A stretch of DNA of 64,000 nt from Calocera cornea HHB12733 (GCA_001632435.1 KV423950.1:45134-109133); one strand, 5' to 3'; counted from the stretch's first letter, positions 33,431-43,604 are shown. Made by a program: numbers and translations. The notes: a model not told the origin generated them from the sequence alone.

Positions 33431-33940
33431 GGCGAAAGCAGGAGCAAAGACACGGCAGAAGCGGAAGCAACGTGCTCGCTGTTTAATCCCGTAGGCTCAA
33501 GCATTTGCACCCTCCAAATACTTGCATCCGCTTGAGATCGGCTCCCATTCGCAGATTGGCCTCCGCTTTGGTCTTTGCCTCCGCCTACCTGTTTCCTTCT
33601 GTGGGAGGGGTGTTTGTCTCCGCCCAACTGTTTGCTTCCGTGTCACCCGTTGCTTCCGTTCTGCTTTTGGCTTGCATTGAAGGTCTGCCTCCGTCTTAGC
33701 CTCCCCTTCCCGTCGGGTATTTGTGTCCGCTTGGATGCTTGCTTCCGCTCAGGTATTCGTCTTCGCTTCGGCATTTCCTCCGGGGCGGAGGCAGATGCTG
33801 AAGCGGAGGCAAATGCCGCACCAAAGGGAAGCAGAGAGAGAGCCGGTCGCTTCCGCTCTGGAAGTCTCTTTGCTCCCGGCTGTGCTTATTCACGGGAGAG
33901 AAGGGCCGTTGAGGCTAGCTCTCCAGTGCCTCCCTACGGT
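33431..33940. repeat. Word-studded island I7b (TTGCCTCCGC / GGAGGC)
   Basis: The better-preserved partner of I7a. TTTGCCTCCGC, GCTTCCG and their complements occur about every 20 bp, with T/C-type words on the left half and G/A-type words on the right (for example CGGAGGCAGATGCTGAAG at about 33785). This makes a large imperfect hairpin. Confidence 0.6.
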
Positions 33941-33944
33941 GCAG

Positions 33945-34175
33945 TAGCTGTGGCCCATTTGATCATGTTCTCGCCGTATTTCCCCTCCTTTGAGGTTGCG
34001 TCCTCCTCCATCATCAAGACCGCTGAGCAAGGGTTGCTCTTTCCAGCTGCCTATGCACACATCTTCAGTGCGCTCGCTTGGTCCACCGTAGATCGAACAC
34101 TGACGACGTCCGTCTCCAGGGCATTGTATGGCTTGTCACGTGTTGCGGTGAAGTGTGTATTCCATTGCTGAGCAA
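33945..34175 (-). pseudogene. P450-E internal relic
   Basis: Nearly matches 48260-48490 of the intact P450-E gene, covering the exon that ends NMIKWA and the start of the exon before it. No other part of the P450 is present. It places a former E copy next to the C2 block. Confidence 0.8.
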
Positions 34176-34243
34176 GGTTCAACCTTAGGGCTACATAGCG
34201 AACAGTGGGATATGGGTGTGATGGCTGTCGTGTGCGACAGCTA

Positions 34244-34419
34244 CAGTCAAACCTGTCTAAGAGAATCCCCCATATGAGAATATCCTCCCTTTCGGAATGC
34301 CCATCTGGCACTCCCAAATTGACTCGGCTCACCTAAACCTGACCCTGTAAGTGCATATCCTTCGTAAGGGAATCAGATTTGGCCTATCTCGACGTGATCC
34401 TCTTAGACAGGTTTGACTG
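34244..34419. mobile_element. 176-bp MITE with TA target duplication
   Basis: The inverted ends read CAGTCAAACCTGTCTAAGAG, flanked by TA on both sides (34242-34243, 34420-34421). About 24 bp of terminal repeat with one mismatch. The size, the TA duplication and the CAGTCAAAC terminus suggest a pogo/Fot1-type non-autonomous Tc1/mariner relative. Confidence 0.8.
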
Positions 34420-34876
34420 TATCTCGAGGGTTATTGGAAATCTGCTACATAGGCTCAGTGGTAACCGTTCTACTAGCCCTTCTTGTACGAAGGGCAGACT
34501 TATAGAGCATTCGTAGGTAGTAAATATGATATCATTGCCTATCGCGACCCACGTCGTGGCTTTCGACGCGGGCTCAGGGACATACCAGGGCCGGCCCAAA
34601 GGGACGGAACGGCGTGCATACGAGAAAGTAGCATACATGACAATGGGAACCCTGGTGGCGCCGGCGAGTCGGCACTCCGGACGCCCCCCGCCCTGAATGC
34701 GAGGAGGGGCTTCCGGCCCACGTCCTCTGAGGTTTTCATCGTTCGTGCTACCCTGGAGAGGTGCTGTGACTCATATATAGGTCCGTGTTGTGGGTACCCG
34801 ACATTGTCACCCTCCGAATTCATCAAACGCTTTTCAAGACAGGCCCCGACCGCAACTTCCGTCGTGACATTCGCTA

Positions 34877-35212
34877 TGGGCATCCTAGACTCCTTCGTTG
34901 AGTCGAGAACACGCTCAAAGGAGATTTCCGGGCTGTGACGGTCCTGACCGATACGGCCGCTGCGGGCGTGCATGCCGTGCTTGGCCAAGATGTAGGTCGA
35001 TTTCGTTGGTCTCGCCTTGCTATCTTGACACTGACCACGGGCCCCGTTCGATAGAAGGCAGGTTTCGAGCGATTCCGAGCGACTCCAGAAAGCACAAGAC
35101 AACGGCGGGATAAACGTCATCGCGCAGAGTATCGAAAACCGGGTCGAGGTCGCGAAGGAGGTCGCTACACTTGGTTATAAGAACGCGGAGCTTGCCTCAG
35201 GTACATGCTAGG
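34877..35212 (+). pseudogene. D-family relic, frameshifted
   Basis: Starts MGILDSFVES, then loses frame. In another frame GDFRAVTVLTDTAAAGVHAVLGQD continues the D exon-1 pattern up to a GTAGG donor, and QDNGGINVIAQSIENRVEVAKEV from exon 2 is readable near 35095-35155. The shared D upstream block (GGCGCCGG, TCCGGACGCC) lies near 34655. Confidence 0.75.
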
Positions 35213-35477
35213 TGCTTGTGTGCTTTGGAGGGGTTGGGGCGCAAACGATCTACATGAGGAAGGTGTAGGGGTGGCTTTTGTGTACTACTTTGCAACGCGA
35301 TTGATCAAGTGTTCGTGCATTTTCACCGAGTAGAGTCCAGAGTTCAACGATCTCCTCAACCGATGCAGTCACTGTCTTTTATTCCTTCAGCGGGACAGTA
35401 CATGTTCAGACTGATAGATGGTAGTAAACTCGAGCTGAGGAGAACGTATTTCCCGTAATGACGAGTTCTAGACCCCC

Positions 35478-35905
35478 AAATCCCTTGTGGCGCCGGCCCT
35501 GAGCGCCTCCCAACCGACTATCGGAAGGGTGAGGAGTGTCCTCCGGACGGCTTTCAGCGACCATATACTCTGACTTGCAGTAGTTGGAAGAGCCTGTCCG
35601 GCTCGAGAACATTCTGCACAGCTCTCCTACTACCCCTGTGCTCCGGAGCCCGGCGCTGCGTCTTCCGGATGGTGGTGCGGAGTGATCGTCTGCGTCTCTC
35701 CGATCACTCGGGTTGACGATCTCCGAAAGGTGCTGCATTTCCAGGCACGGAATATGACTCTCAGATACTCTGCCTTGGCAGGCTCTTTACGCATAAATAG
35801 AGCACAAAGGCCGCCAGAAGATCCCATCGCCCCCCGAGCCCAGCAAGCCCACATCGCGAGATCCACTCACATCCGCCCCAACCTCCTTCGGAATCCGTAT
35901 TCAGC
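35478..35905 (+). promoter_or_regulatory. D3 promoter region
   Basis: CTTGTGGCGCCGG at about 35483, roughly 420 bp before the ATG, and GCATAAATAG at 35791-35800, about 115 bp before it. The same two landmarks at the same spacing precede D4, D1 and D2, so they are probably functional. Confidence 0.6.
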
Positions 35906-36261
35906 ATGGGAATCTTCGACGGTCTCATTGACAGTGTTGTCGATACTTTCGAGGGCGACATCAAGGCTGTGACGATGCTGGGCAAGACTGCTGTTGCCGG
36001 CGTGCACGATGCGCTCGGGAATGCTGTGCGTCCAACTCCAAATCGCTTTCCCATTTCGTCCCTCCTGACTGGTCTGGTCTGTTCTTGCAGGTCGAAGCCG
36101 CCCAGCTGCGCAAAGAGGTGGAGGACGACGGCGGGATCCACGTCATTGGGGATATGGTCAAGAACCGGATCAATGTGGTGAAGGAGGCTGTGAATGCGAG
36201 CTCGGGGCTGGTGAACGAGGTGACGAAGCCGCTGGCGGGCGTTGAGGTGCCCAAGATCTGA
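35906..36261 (+). CDS. D3: small two-exon protein of unknown family
   Basis: 96 aa, exons 35906-36025 and 36091-36261. Exon 1 reads MGIFDGLIDSVVDTFEGDIK, then a conserved AVTMLGKTAVAGVHDALGN at which the intron falls. Exon 2 has QLRKEVEDDGGIHVIGDM, then VTKPLAGVEVPKI. No signal peptide, no clear membrane helix; probably helical and cytosolic. I recognise no domain. It is one of four intact paralogues clustered around the FMO and P450-C/E genes, so a link to that oxidative cluster is possible but unproven. Closest to D2 (shared EGDIKAVTMLGKT and VxVPxI end). Confidence 0.75.
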
Positions 36262-36419
36262 GCATTCGCCTACTGTGCTGTTCCGTACTGTGCCAAATGA
36301 GATTGTTGATCACTGTACTTTCGGTCGGGATTTCACTTGATTCTCCAATAAGCGCCGGTGCGCAGTGGGTGGGAGCATTGAAACCCTTATGCTGGCAACC
36401 CGGCACCACTGGTCCCTAC

Positions 36420-36869
36420 ATCCAAACCCTTGTGGCGCCGGTGAACCGTCCCTCCGAACGCCTCCATGGGCAGCGGGAAGGGTGGTGAGGAGTGTTCTCC
36501 ACGAACCTTGTCCCACGTTCCAACCCAGTTCCTGGGATGCTATCGGCCCCTCTGGTAAACGGCCACAGAACTTTCCTTGGCCCAGCCTTGTGCTCCGGAC
36601 GCCGGGGTCACGCCTTCCGGCTTTGGGGTGCGCTTCGATCGTCTGCGGCTCTCCCGTCCTCTCGGTCGAGAGTGCGTCGAAAGTCGAAGATACCCCTTTT
36701 CAGACACACATGTGGCTCTCCAGCAGTCTGCATCGGCAGCCCTTGGCGCATAAATAGAAGGCTGCTGCTGCCATGAACTCCCACCGCACTCCGAGTCCCG
36801 CAGCCCCACTCCACTCCCAGGCAAACACCCTCATACACCCCACGCCAACCCCCTTCGAGATATCCAAAC
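36420..36869 (+). promoter_or_regulatory. D4 promoter region
   Basis: CTTGTGGCGCCGG at about 36430 (-440) and CATAAATAG at 36749-36757 (about -115). Same layout as D3. Confidence 0.6.
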
Positions 36870-37254
36870 ATGGGATTGATGGACTTCTTCAGCAAGGTTG
36901 CCGACTCTGTCGAGGCGGATGTCAAGGCTGTGACGATGTATGGCAAGATCGCTGTTGCGGGCATCCACAATGAGCTCGGGAACGAGGTGCGTCCCCGGGC
37001 CGGCGTTCCGCCTCATTCAGCCTTTACGTGCGTGCTAACGGGCCTGGAAGGCTGAGGCACGCCGGATGATCAACGAAGTCCAGAACGACGGGGGGGTGAA
37101 GATCGTCGAGCAGGCGCAGGAGAGCCAAAAGGCCGTGGTGCAGGAGGGGATGGACATGGCTGTGGGGGCGGTGAATGCGGGGACGGGGCTGATGAACCAT
37201 GTGACGAAGCCGCTGGGGCTTGAGGCGCCGGAGCTCAAGTCGCGCAAGCTCTGA
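36870..37254 (+). CDS. D4: small two-exon protein of unknown family
   Basis: 106 aa, exons 36870-36986 and 37051-37254, with the intron in the same place (after GNE). Exon 1 MGLMDFFSKVADSVEADVK, AVTMYGKIAVAGIHNELGN. Exon 2 RRMINEVQNDGGVKIVEQAQ then VTKPLGLEAPELKSRKL. It pairs with D1 (shared EADVKA, TMYGKIAVAG, INEVQNDGG/IQEVQNDGG), giving two subtypes: D1/D4 and D2/D3. Same strand as D3 and upstream of the FMO. Function unknown. Confidence 0.75.
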
Positions 37255-37694
37255 GGCGCGGAGGGCTCGCTGACGTGTTGTGTTATGTATGATGTACGTA
37301 TCGTACAGGCGGTGAATGTGGGCGCTGAGGTGGCAAAGCTGGTTCTGGTTTTGGGGTACCCGGGGTCTGAGAGACTGATCCTGCCCTCTGTGGGAATTCG
37401 TTGGATATTGCATGGGTGGGTACGTCGGTGAAGATCAAACACTGTCCCCTCCGACACGTGATCGGCGAGGGCGCAGGACCGGGCTCGGGCCGGTGCCGCG
37501 CCCCGGACAAGCCGGCCGCCCCGGAAGCCCGCCCTCCGTGTCGAGCAGAGGGTCAACGACAACGACGGCCTGGATTAGGACGACGACGACGTGGTAGAGG
37601 AGCTCGACATCGGACTCACGGGCTACTGACCGACGGCGGGCTGGGACGACTTATCGCCCGGTTGCCCTCCCTCGAACCACCGCACAAGCACACC

Positions 37695-40024
37695 ATGGCC
37701 CCCACCGTCGACATGGGCGGGTACGTCCCCCCGCAGTCCCCCCCGTCCTTCACACAGCACGGCGCCGCCCTCCTCCCCTCCACCGCCGCCGCCCCCGTCT
37801 GCACCGCCTGGCTGGCCGCCTTCTCCACCGCCAGCGCAGCCCACGACATCCCCGCCATCATCGCCCTCCTCCTCCCCGACGCCCACTGGAAGGACATGCT
37901 CTCCCTCACATGGGACTTCCGCGTCTTCACTGGGCATGCCGCGGTCGCACAGTTCCTGCAGGACAGGCTCGCTCTGAGTGGGATGCGCGAGGTGCGCGCG
38001 AGCAAGGCGCTCGAGCCAAGCGTCGTGCGCGTGGGCGGGCTTAGCTGGGTGCAGGGCTCGGCAGAGTTCGACACGCGCTGGGGGACGGCCAGCCTCGTCT
38101 TCCGGCTCGTGCCCTACCTCCCGTCCCAGGATGGAGAACCAGAATGGCGCGCCTTCGCCCTCTTCAGCAACCTCGACAGCCTCCACGGGGTGACCGAGCG
38201 CGTCGGGGCGCATCGCACAGAGCACCCGCCGCGCGCCTCTTGGAACGCGCTCCGGGCGAGGGAGAGGGAGTTCGTGGACAGCATGCCGACAGTGCTGATC
38301 ATAGGTGGGGGGCATAATGGGTGAGTCCTTCCAGTTCCCGCCCCTTCCCCGCTCCTCCCTCTCTCCCTGCCTCTTCCTGCCCCGTGGCAAACAGACGCTG
38401 ACGACCGCGACAGGCTGATGACCGCCGCACGGCTGCAGTACATGGGCGTGAGCTGCCTAATTGTGGAGAAGGAGGACCGGGTGGGCAACCAGTGGCGCGG
38501 GCGGTACTCCTCCCTCTGCACGCACGACCCAGTCTGTGCGTCCTTCCCTCCCCGCTCCTAGCAACGTACTTGACTGGTCTGGGCTGGCACCAGGGTTCAC
38601 CCAACTCCCCTACCTCCCCTACCCGGCCACCTGGCCCTCCTACACGCCCGGTGACAAGCTCGGCGACTGGCTCGAGGCCTACGTCTCGCATCTCGACCTG
38701 AATGTCTGGCTCTCCTCCTCCCTCCAGCACATCTCCTTCTCCCCGGACACGAAGACGTGGACCGCGGCCGTCCTCCGCCCGACGGGCAAGGTCAGGCAGC
38801 TCACGTGCAGGCACGTCGTGTATGCCGGCGGGTGGAACGGCGTGCCGCTCGTGCCGGAGGTGGGCGGGAAGGAGGACTTTGTACAGGCGGGCGGGAGGGT
38901 GATGCACTCGAGCGAGTATAGGAACTCGGAGGGGTTCGAGGGCAAACGCGTTGTTGTCATCGGCTCGGGCGTGTCTGGTGCGTCGTGCTCCACCTGCTGC
39001 TCACACAGAGCAGAGCAAGACAAGGCCCGGGGCTGATCGCGTGCGTTGCAGCGCACGACATCGCCCAGGATGTGATCACCGGCGGCGCAGCGAGCGTGAC
39101 CCTCCACCAGCGCTCGTCCACCCTCGTCGTCTCCACCATCGCCCTGCGCCAGCTGCTCACACGCGGCGGCTTCAGGGAGGACGGCCTGCCCGTCGACGTG
39201 GCCGACATGCTCCTGCACTCGTTCCCCATGGACATCCAGAAAGTCACCATGGCGGAGAACATGGGCCTGCTGCGCGAGGTGGACAAGGACACGCTCGAGG
39301 GCCTAGAGCGCAGGGGGTTCATGCTCAACCCCGGGCCGGAGGGCGCGGGATACCTCTTCCTCGTGCTCACCCGGAGGGGCGGGTACTATTTCGGTGCGTG
39401 CTCCCTTGCCGGGACTGTGGAACGCAGCTGCTGATGGATGGTCCGTGCCGTGGTGCGTTCTGCAGACGTCGGCGCGAGCCAGATGATCATCGACGGGCAA
39501 ATCGGGCTCAAGACGGGCGGGGAGGTCTCCCACCTCACCAGCACCGGCATAGCCTTCTCCGACGGCACCGCCCTCCCGGCAGACATCGTCGTCTTCGCCA
39601 CGGGGTTCGGGGCGATCCGGGAGAACCTGAAGCAGACGTTCGGCGAGGCGTTCACGGAGGGACTCAAGGACCCGTGGTACTTGGATAAGGAGGGCGAGCT
39701 GCGCGCGGTGTGGCGGGACAGCGGGAGGGAGAACTTTTGGTACATGATCGGCAACTTGAGCTATGCGAGGTTCTACAGCCGCAGGGTCGCGCTGCGTACG
39801 TCTTCTCCGTCCGCGTATGCTGCCTGCACCTCGGCCACTCTGACGGGTACCTGTGTGCAGAAATCAAAGCGCTCGAGACGGGCGTGTGGGACGGCGCGAG
39901 GTACTCGATCAGGGAGGACCCGGGGGAGGAGCCGCACGGGCTCGAGAGCGCACCGGCAGACGAGGTCGCGGTCACGGTCGAGCTGTCCAATGGGCATGCG
40001 GGGCCGAACGGAAGTGCGAAGTGA
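37695..40024 (+). CDS. FAD-dependent monooxygenase (FMO/BVMO-like) with N-terminal SnoaL-like domain
   Basis: 655 aa in six exons: 37695-38320, 38414-38535, 38594-38977, 39052-39393, 39466-39795, 39861-40024. ATG in a good context (CACCATGG). Residues of about 35-180 look like a SnoaL/NTF2-like fold (LLLPDAHWKDMLSLTWDFR). Then come the FAD-binding VLIIGGGHNG, EDRVGNQWRGRY, the NADPH-binding VVVIGSGVSAHDIAQD, and FATGFG near the end, as in flavin-containing monooxygenases. It would oxygenate a small substrate using NAD(P)H. It is the only complete copy, but its tail is duplicated beside every P450-C gene, so FMO and P450-C were probably once convergent partners. Pathway unknown. Confidence 0.85.
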
Positions 40025-40266
40025 AATGAGATCATCGGTCATGCACTGGAGGCTGGAGGTGGAAGGCAAGCTTCTTGGATTGGCGCCGTGGACATACATA
40101 TATGGGTAATGTACTTTCTAGATGTACGGAAATAGATGACGCTGTTTTGGGATGGCAGAGGTCTGCGGAAGATTGGGAAAAGTTTGGCGGTGATGCACCG
40201 TGTCAACGATGGTATGGCAGAGTGCAGAAGCAACCGCTGCCCCGCCCCGCCCCTCAGTCCCTCAGA

Positions 40267-40671
40267 TCAGCTCAGAGGCCGCTTCATCACCACGACCTCC
40301 AACACTCTCGGCGCCGCCTTGACCGCCTTGACCCCCAGGTCCTTCCCCTGCTCCACCGCCATCGCCACATGGGCTGCAACCTCCTGCACCACGGCCTTGC
40401 CCTCCTGCACCACGGCGTTGTGGCCCTGGTTCGCGTTCTGGATAATCTGCATCCCGCCGTCGTTCTGCACCTCTTGGATCATCGCGCGGGATTCAGCCTG
40501 CGAGGCCCGCAGTTAGAAGGGATGTGAAGGCTGGTGTGGAACGACCGGACGCACCTCGTTCCCGATCAGGTCGTGCACGCCTGCAACAGCGATCTTGCCA
40601 TACATCGTCGCCGCCTTGACATCGGCCTCGACAGAGTCGACAACCTTGTTGAACAGGTCCATTAAGCCCAT
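40267..40671 (-). CDS. D1: small two-exon protein, promoter split by a transposon
   Basis: 115 aa, exons 40671-40555 and 40497-40267, with the intron after GNE as in the other D genes. Exon 1 MGLMDLFNKVVDSVEADVK, ATMYGKIAVAGVHDLIGN; exon 2 AMIQEVQNDGGMQIIQNANQ, with an extended Ala/Val-rich tail ending MKRPLS. Subtype of D4. A mariner element begins 36 bp before the ATG, so the TATA box now lies 1.56 kb away. The coding sequence itself is intact. Convergent with the FMO (243 bp apart). Confidence 0.75.
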
Positions 40672-40706
40672 GTTTGAGGATCTCGAAGGGGGTTGGGGTG
40701 AACGTA

Positions 40707-42146
40707 CAGTAGCGCTATAAAGTTTTGCACACGTCAGGGACGCGCGCGACATGAAATGGATCTCAGTATTTGGTCCAGTACCCTTTGGCTTCGATTGCTG
40801 CAGCAATCCGCCTGGGAATGGAATCATACAGCTTTCGTACATAGGTAAGACTAAGCCCTGCCCATTCCTCACAAAGCATGATCCAGAGCTGCTCCGTGTT
40901 GGTAGGGAGAGGATCACGATCACGGATGCGCCGGTCTAGCTCATCCCATGCATTCTCAATGATGTTGAGATCCGGCGAGTAAGCTGGCCATGGAAGGACG
41001 GTGATGCCTTTGTCCTGGAAGAAAGCTGTTGTGTGCTTAGCCTTGTGAATGGGAGCGTTGTCTTGCTGCAAAATGACTTCATGGCGATATTTGTTGTGGT
41101 CTCGAAGTGTGCCAAGGTAAGTGTCATCCAAGACGGAGGTGTAGTCAACTGCTTTGGCACGACCAATGATGCGACAGAGGCGACCGGTACCCCAGGGTGT
41201 AATGCAACCCCAAACCATCACTGATCCCCCACCGTGCTTGACAACCTTCTGGACCTTGTCAGGCAGCAGCCTTTCTCCAACGCGACGACGGCAGTAGGAA
41301 CGACCATCCGAGCCAAAGAGATTGAACTTGGACTCATCTGAGAAGATGACCTTGTCCCATTCGTTCTGTGTCCAGTCTTCGACACACTTTGCCCAGGCCA
41401 AGCGGGCCGCCACAGCCTTGTCGGTGAGCAAAGGCTTGACACATCGGATACGTCCATGCAAGCCCTGATTGCACAGTGCCTTTCGTATGGTGGAGGCGGC
41501 CAGTTTATGGAAGAGCTTGCGACGAAGGTCTGACCCATCGCGTGCTTTGCCGGAGTCGATCCAGCTCACCATCCGTCGGATATCTCTGGCGCTCAAAGCT
41601 GTTGGTCTGCCGGAAATGGGTGTTTCGTCATAGAATGATGTCCGCATGCTGTACTTCTTTACGTTGCGCCGGATAGTTGAAGAGTGACACTTGATGAGCG
41701 CTGCAATCTCAACAGAGTGGAGACCGGCCTCGTGATAGGCAACAGCGCGAGCTCGGCGGGTTGGAGTGAGTTTGGAGAAAGTGCGGCGCTCTTGAGTAGG
41801 TGTTGAGGGGGGGCTGATCATCACTGGACTGCTTGCTGAGGCTGTACTGCCAGCAGGGAGCTGTACTTATGGACATTGCGGCACTCCAGAGTGATAGGGT
41901 CACGGGGCTGATTGTCTGCAATCACGCATCTGGAGGGTCCGTGCACTCCTGGTCACGTTTCTCTTATTTTCCTCTCACAATCAGTATTCAATTTTTCCAG
42001 GCACAATCCTGAGTAATGTGGCGCCATTTCCTATTAAGTTACTATCTAGATTGGCACAGCCAAAGAGCTGGGAGACCGTGCTTTACATTAAACGGCAGCA
42101 TTCACGGTCCCTGACGTGACGTGTGCAAAACTTTATAGCGCTACTG
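40707..42146. mobile_element. Intact Tc1/mariner transposon
   Basis: 1440 bp, bounded by TA on both sides (40705-40706, 42147-42148). Terminal inverted repeats begin CAGTAGCGCTATAAAG and continue about 35 bp; the right one carries an extra CGTCA. It encodes one uninterrupted transposase on minus. Complete ends, a clean target duplication and an open ORF suggest a recent, possibly still active insertion. Confidence 0.92.
40763..41824 (-). CDS. Tc1/mariner-type DD34E transposase
   Basis: 353 aa. N-terminal helix-turn-helix region (HSVEIAALIKCHSSTIRRNV), then the catalytic core: FSDESKFNLF (first Asp), QQDNAPIHKA (second Asp), and SPDLNIIENAWDEL (Glu). Exactly 34 residues separate the second Asp and the Glu, so it is a DD34E enzyme. 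It would act in the nucleus, cutting and pasting its own element at TA sites. No stop or frameshift, and no intron needed. Confidence 0.93.
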   Translation of the reverse strand: MMISPPSTPTQERRTFSKLTPTRRARAVAYHEAGLHSVEIAALIKCHSSTIRRNVKKYSMRTSFYDETPISGRPTALSARDIRRMVSWIDSGKARDGSDLRRKLFHKLAASTIRKALCNQGLHGRIRCVKPLLTDKAVAARLAWAKCVEDWTQNEWDKVIFSDESKFNLFGSDGRSYCRRRVGERLLPDKVQKVVKHGGGSVMVWGCITPWGTGRLCRIIGRAKAVDYTSVLDDTYLGTLRDHNKYRHEVILQQDNAPIHKAKHTTAFFQDKGITVLPWPAYSPDLNIIENAWDELDRRIRDRDPLPTNTEQLWIMLCEEWAGLSLTYVRKLYDSIPRRIAAAIEAKGYWTKY

Positions 42147-42148
42147 TA

Positions 42149-42545
42149 GATGGGGGTGTTCGTCTGGGAGTGGGAGTGGGAGTGGGTGCTGGACTCGGAG
42201 TGCGATGGGATTTCATGGCAGCAGCGGCGCGCTATTTATGCGCCAAGAACCACCGATGCGGACTACTGAGGGACCACATCCGTGCCTGAAAAGCAGCACC
42301 TTCCCCTTCCGAGTACTGTCAACCGGCCCACCGGGAGGACCGGCGAGCCGCCATCCGCAGACGATCAGACTGCACCACAGGGACCGAAGGTTCAGCCCCG
42401 GCTTCCGGAGGTGGAAGTTGGCCCGAGAGGGAGATAGCACCCAATAAAATCGAGAGTAAGAAAGAGCGCCCGGAGAATACTCGCCGCCCTTCCGGAGGCC
42501 CGTGAAGGGGCGTTCGGAAAGAGTATTCACCGGCGCCACAAGGGT
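42149..42545 (-). promoter_or_regulatory. Displaced promoter of D1
   Basis: On minus, CATAAATAG (42232-42240) and the GGCGCCGG block with CTTGTGG (about 42526-42545) sit beyond the mariner element. Subtracting the insertion, the TATA box falls about 118 bp and the block about 416 bp before the D1 ATG, the same as in D2, D3 and D4. Confidence 0.65.
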
Positions 42546-42664
42546 TTGGACTACGCCACGGCCCTACGGGCGCTTATTGAAGAATCCGTTGAAAGCCCAA
42601 CCGAACGTAACCAGCAATCGCATTACACAGTACAGAACCGTGTACGTAGCCCTGCCCCCGGCTC

Positions 42665-43027
42665 TCAGATCCTGGGCACCTCAACGTCCAACACCGGCTT
42701 CGTCACCTGGTTCGTTAGCCCCGTGTAGGTATTCACGCCCTCCTTCACCACATTGAACCGGTTCTCGAACATCTCTCCGATAACGTGAATCCCGCCGTCA
42801 TCGGCGACTTCTTTGCGTAGCTGGGCGGCTTCACCCTGCATGAAAAGACCAGCGTCAGACAAGTCAGAATGAAGGAACGCGCTAAGACGGATTAAAGTTG
42901 AACGCACATCATTCCCGAGCGCATCATGAATGCCGGCAGCAGCAGTCTTGCCCAGCATCGTCACAGCCTTGATATCGCCCTCGACAGTATCGACAATTCT
43001 GTCAAGCAGGCTGTCGAGGAATCCCAT
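42665..43027 (-). CDS. D2: small two-exon protein of unknown family
   Basis: 96 aa, exons 43027-42908 and 42835-42665. Exon 1 MGFLDSLLDRIVDTVEGDIK, AVTMLGKTAAAGIHDALGN; exon 2 QLRKEVADDGGIHVIGEM, then GLTNQVTKPVLDVEVPRI. Same length and intron position as D3. Its promoter has CATAAATAG on minus at 43139-43147 (about -115). No known domain. It lies between the mariner element and the FMO relic. Confidence 0.75.
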   Translation of the reverse strand: MGFLDSLLDRIVDTVEGDIKAVTMLGKTAAAGIHDALGNDVRSTLIRLSAFLHSDLSDAGLFMQGEAAQLRKEVADDGGIHVIGEMFENRFNVVKEGVNTYTGLTNQVTKPVLDVEVPRI

Positions 43028-43480
43028 GCTGAATGTTTCGAAGGGGTTGATGGTGGCTGGGGATGTATCTGGTGAATTGGGTTTGGGTTTGTTGGGCTCG
43101 GAGGGCGATGATATTCCATGGAGGCCTGGTTTCGGGCTCTATTTATGGGTGAACAGCTTGCCAATAGAGACTGCTGAAGAGCCATACGTGCCTGAAACCG
43201 TGCCTCTTCCAGGTACCATCAACCGGGGAGACCGGAGAGACGCAGACGATCACTCCGCACCACCATTCGGGAGGCGCAGGTCCCGGCTCCCGGAGCACAG
43301 GGTAGGAGGGCTCCTCAGAAGGTTTTACGGAAGCGGACCATACTCTTCCAAATACGGTCACTCAGAGCGTGTGGTAGGAGGCGAGACCCGTCCGGAGGAA
43401 CTCCTCACCTTTCTGAGCAGTGGTGGGGAGGCGCTCGGAGAGAGTATGCACCGGGCCGAAAAGGGGTTTGGAGGTCTAGA
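43028..43480 (-). promoter_or_regulatory. D2 promoter region
   Basis: TATA-like CATAAATAG on minus at 43139-43147, and a diverged copy of the upstream block around 43455. Layout as in the other D genes. Confidence 0.5.
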
Positions 43481-43604
43481 TCTCGTCGTTGCGTAAATTG
43501 AATTATCATCACCTTGAGCCACATACCACTTACTAACATGAGTTGATAACACTGTCCGGATGAAGGAACCAGCAGACGGTGTAGATCGGCTGAAAAGTGG
43601 AGGC

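Noticed and set aside
34445..34500. tRNA-like text GGCTCAGTGGTAACC
   Set aside because: An A-box-like match only; no GTTCGANTC B box, no closing acceptor stem, and no credible anticodon arm.
37412..37694. Longer FMO start upstream of 37695 in the same frame
   Set aside because: The upstream text is low-complexity Arg/Pro-rich, and ATG 37695 has a strong CACCATGG context.
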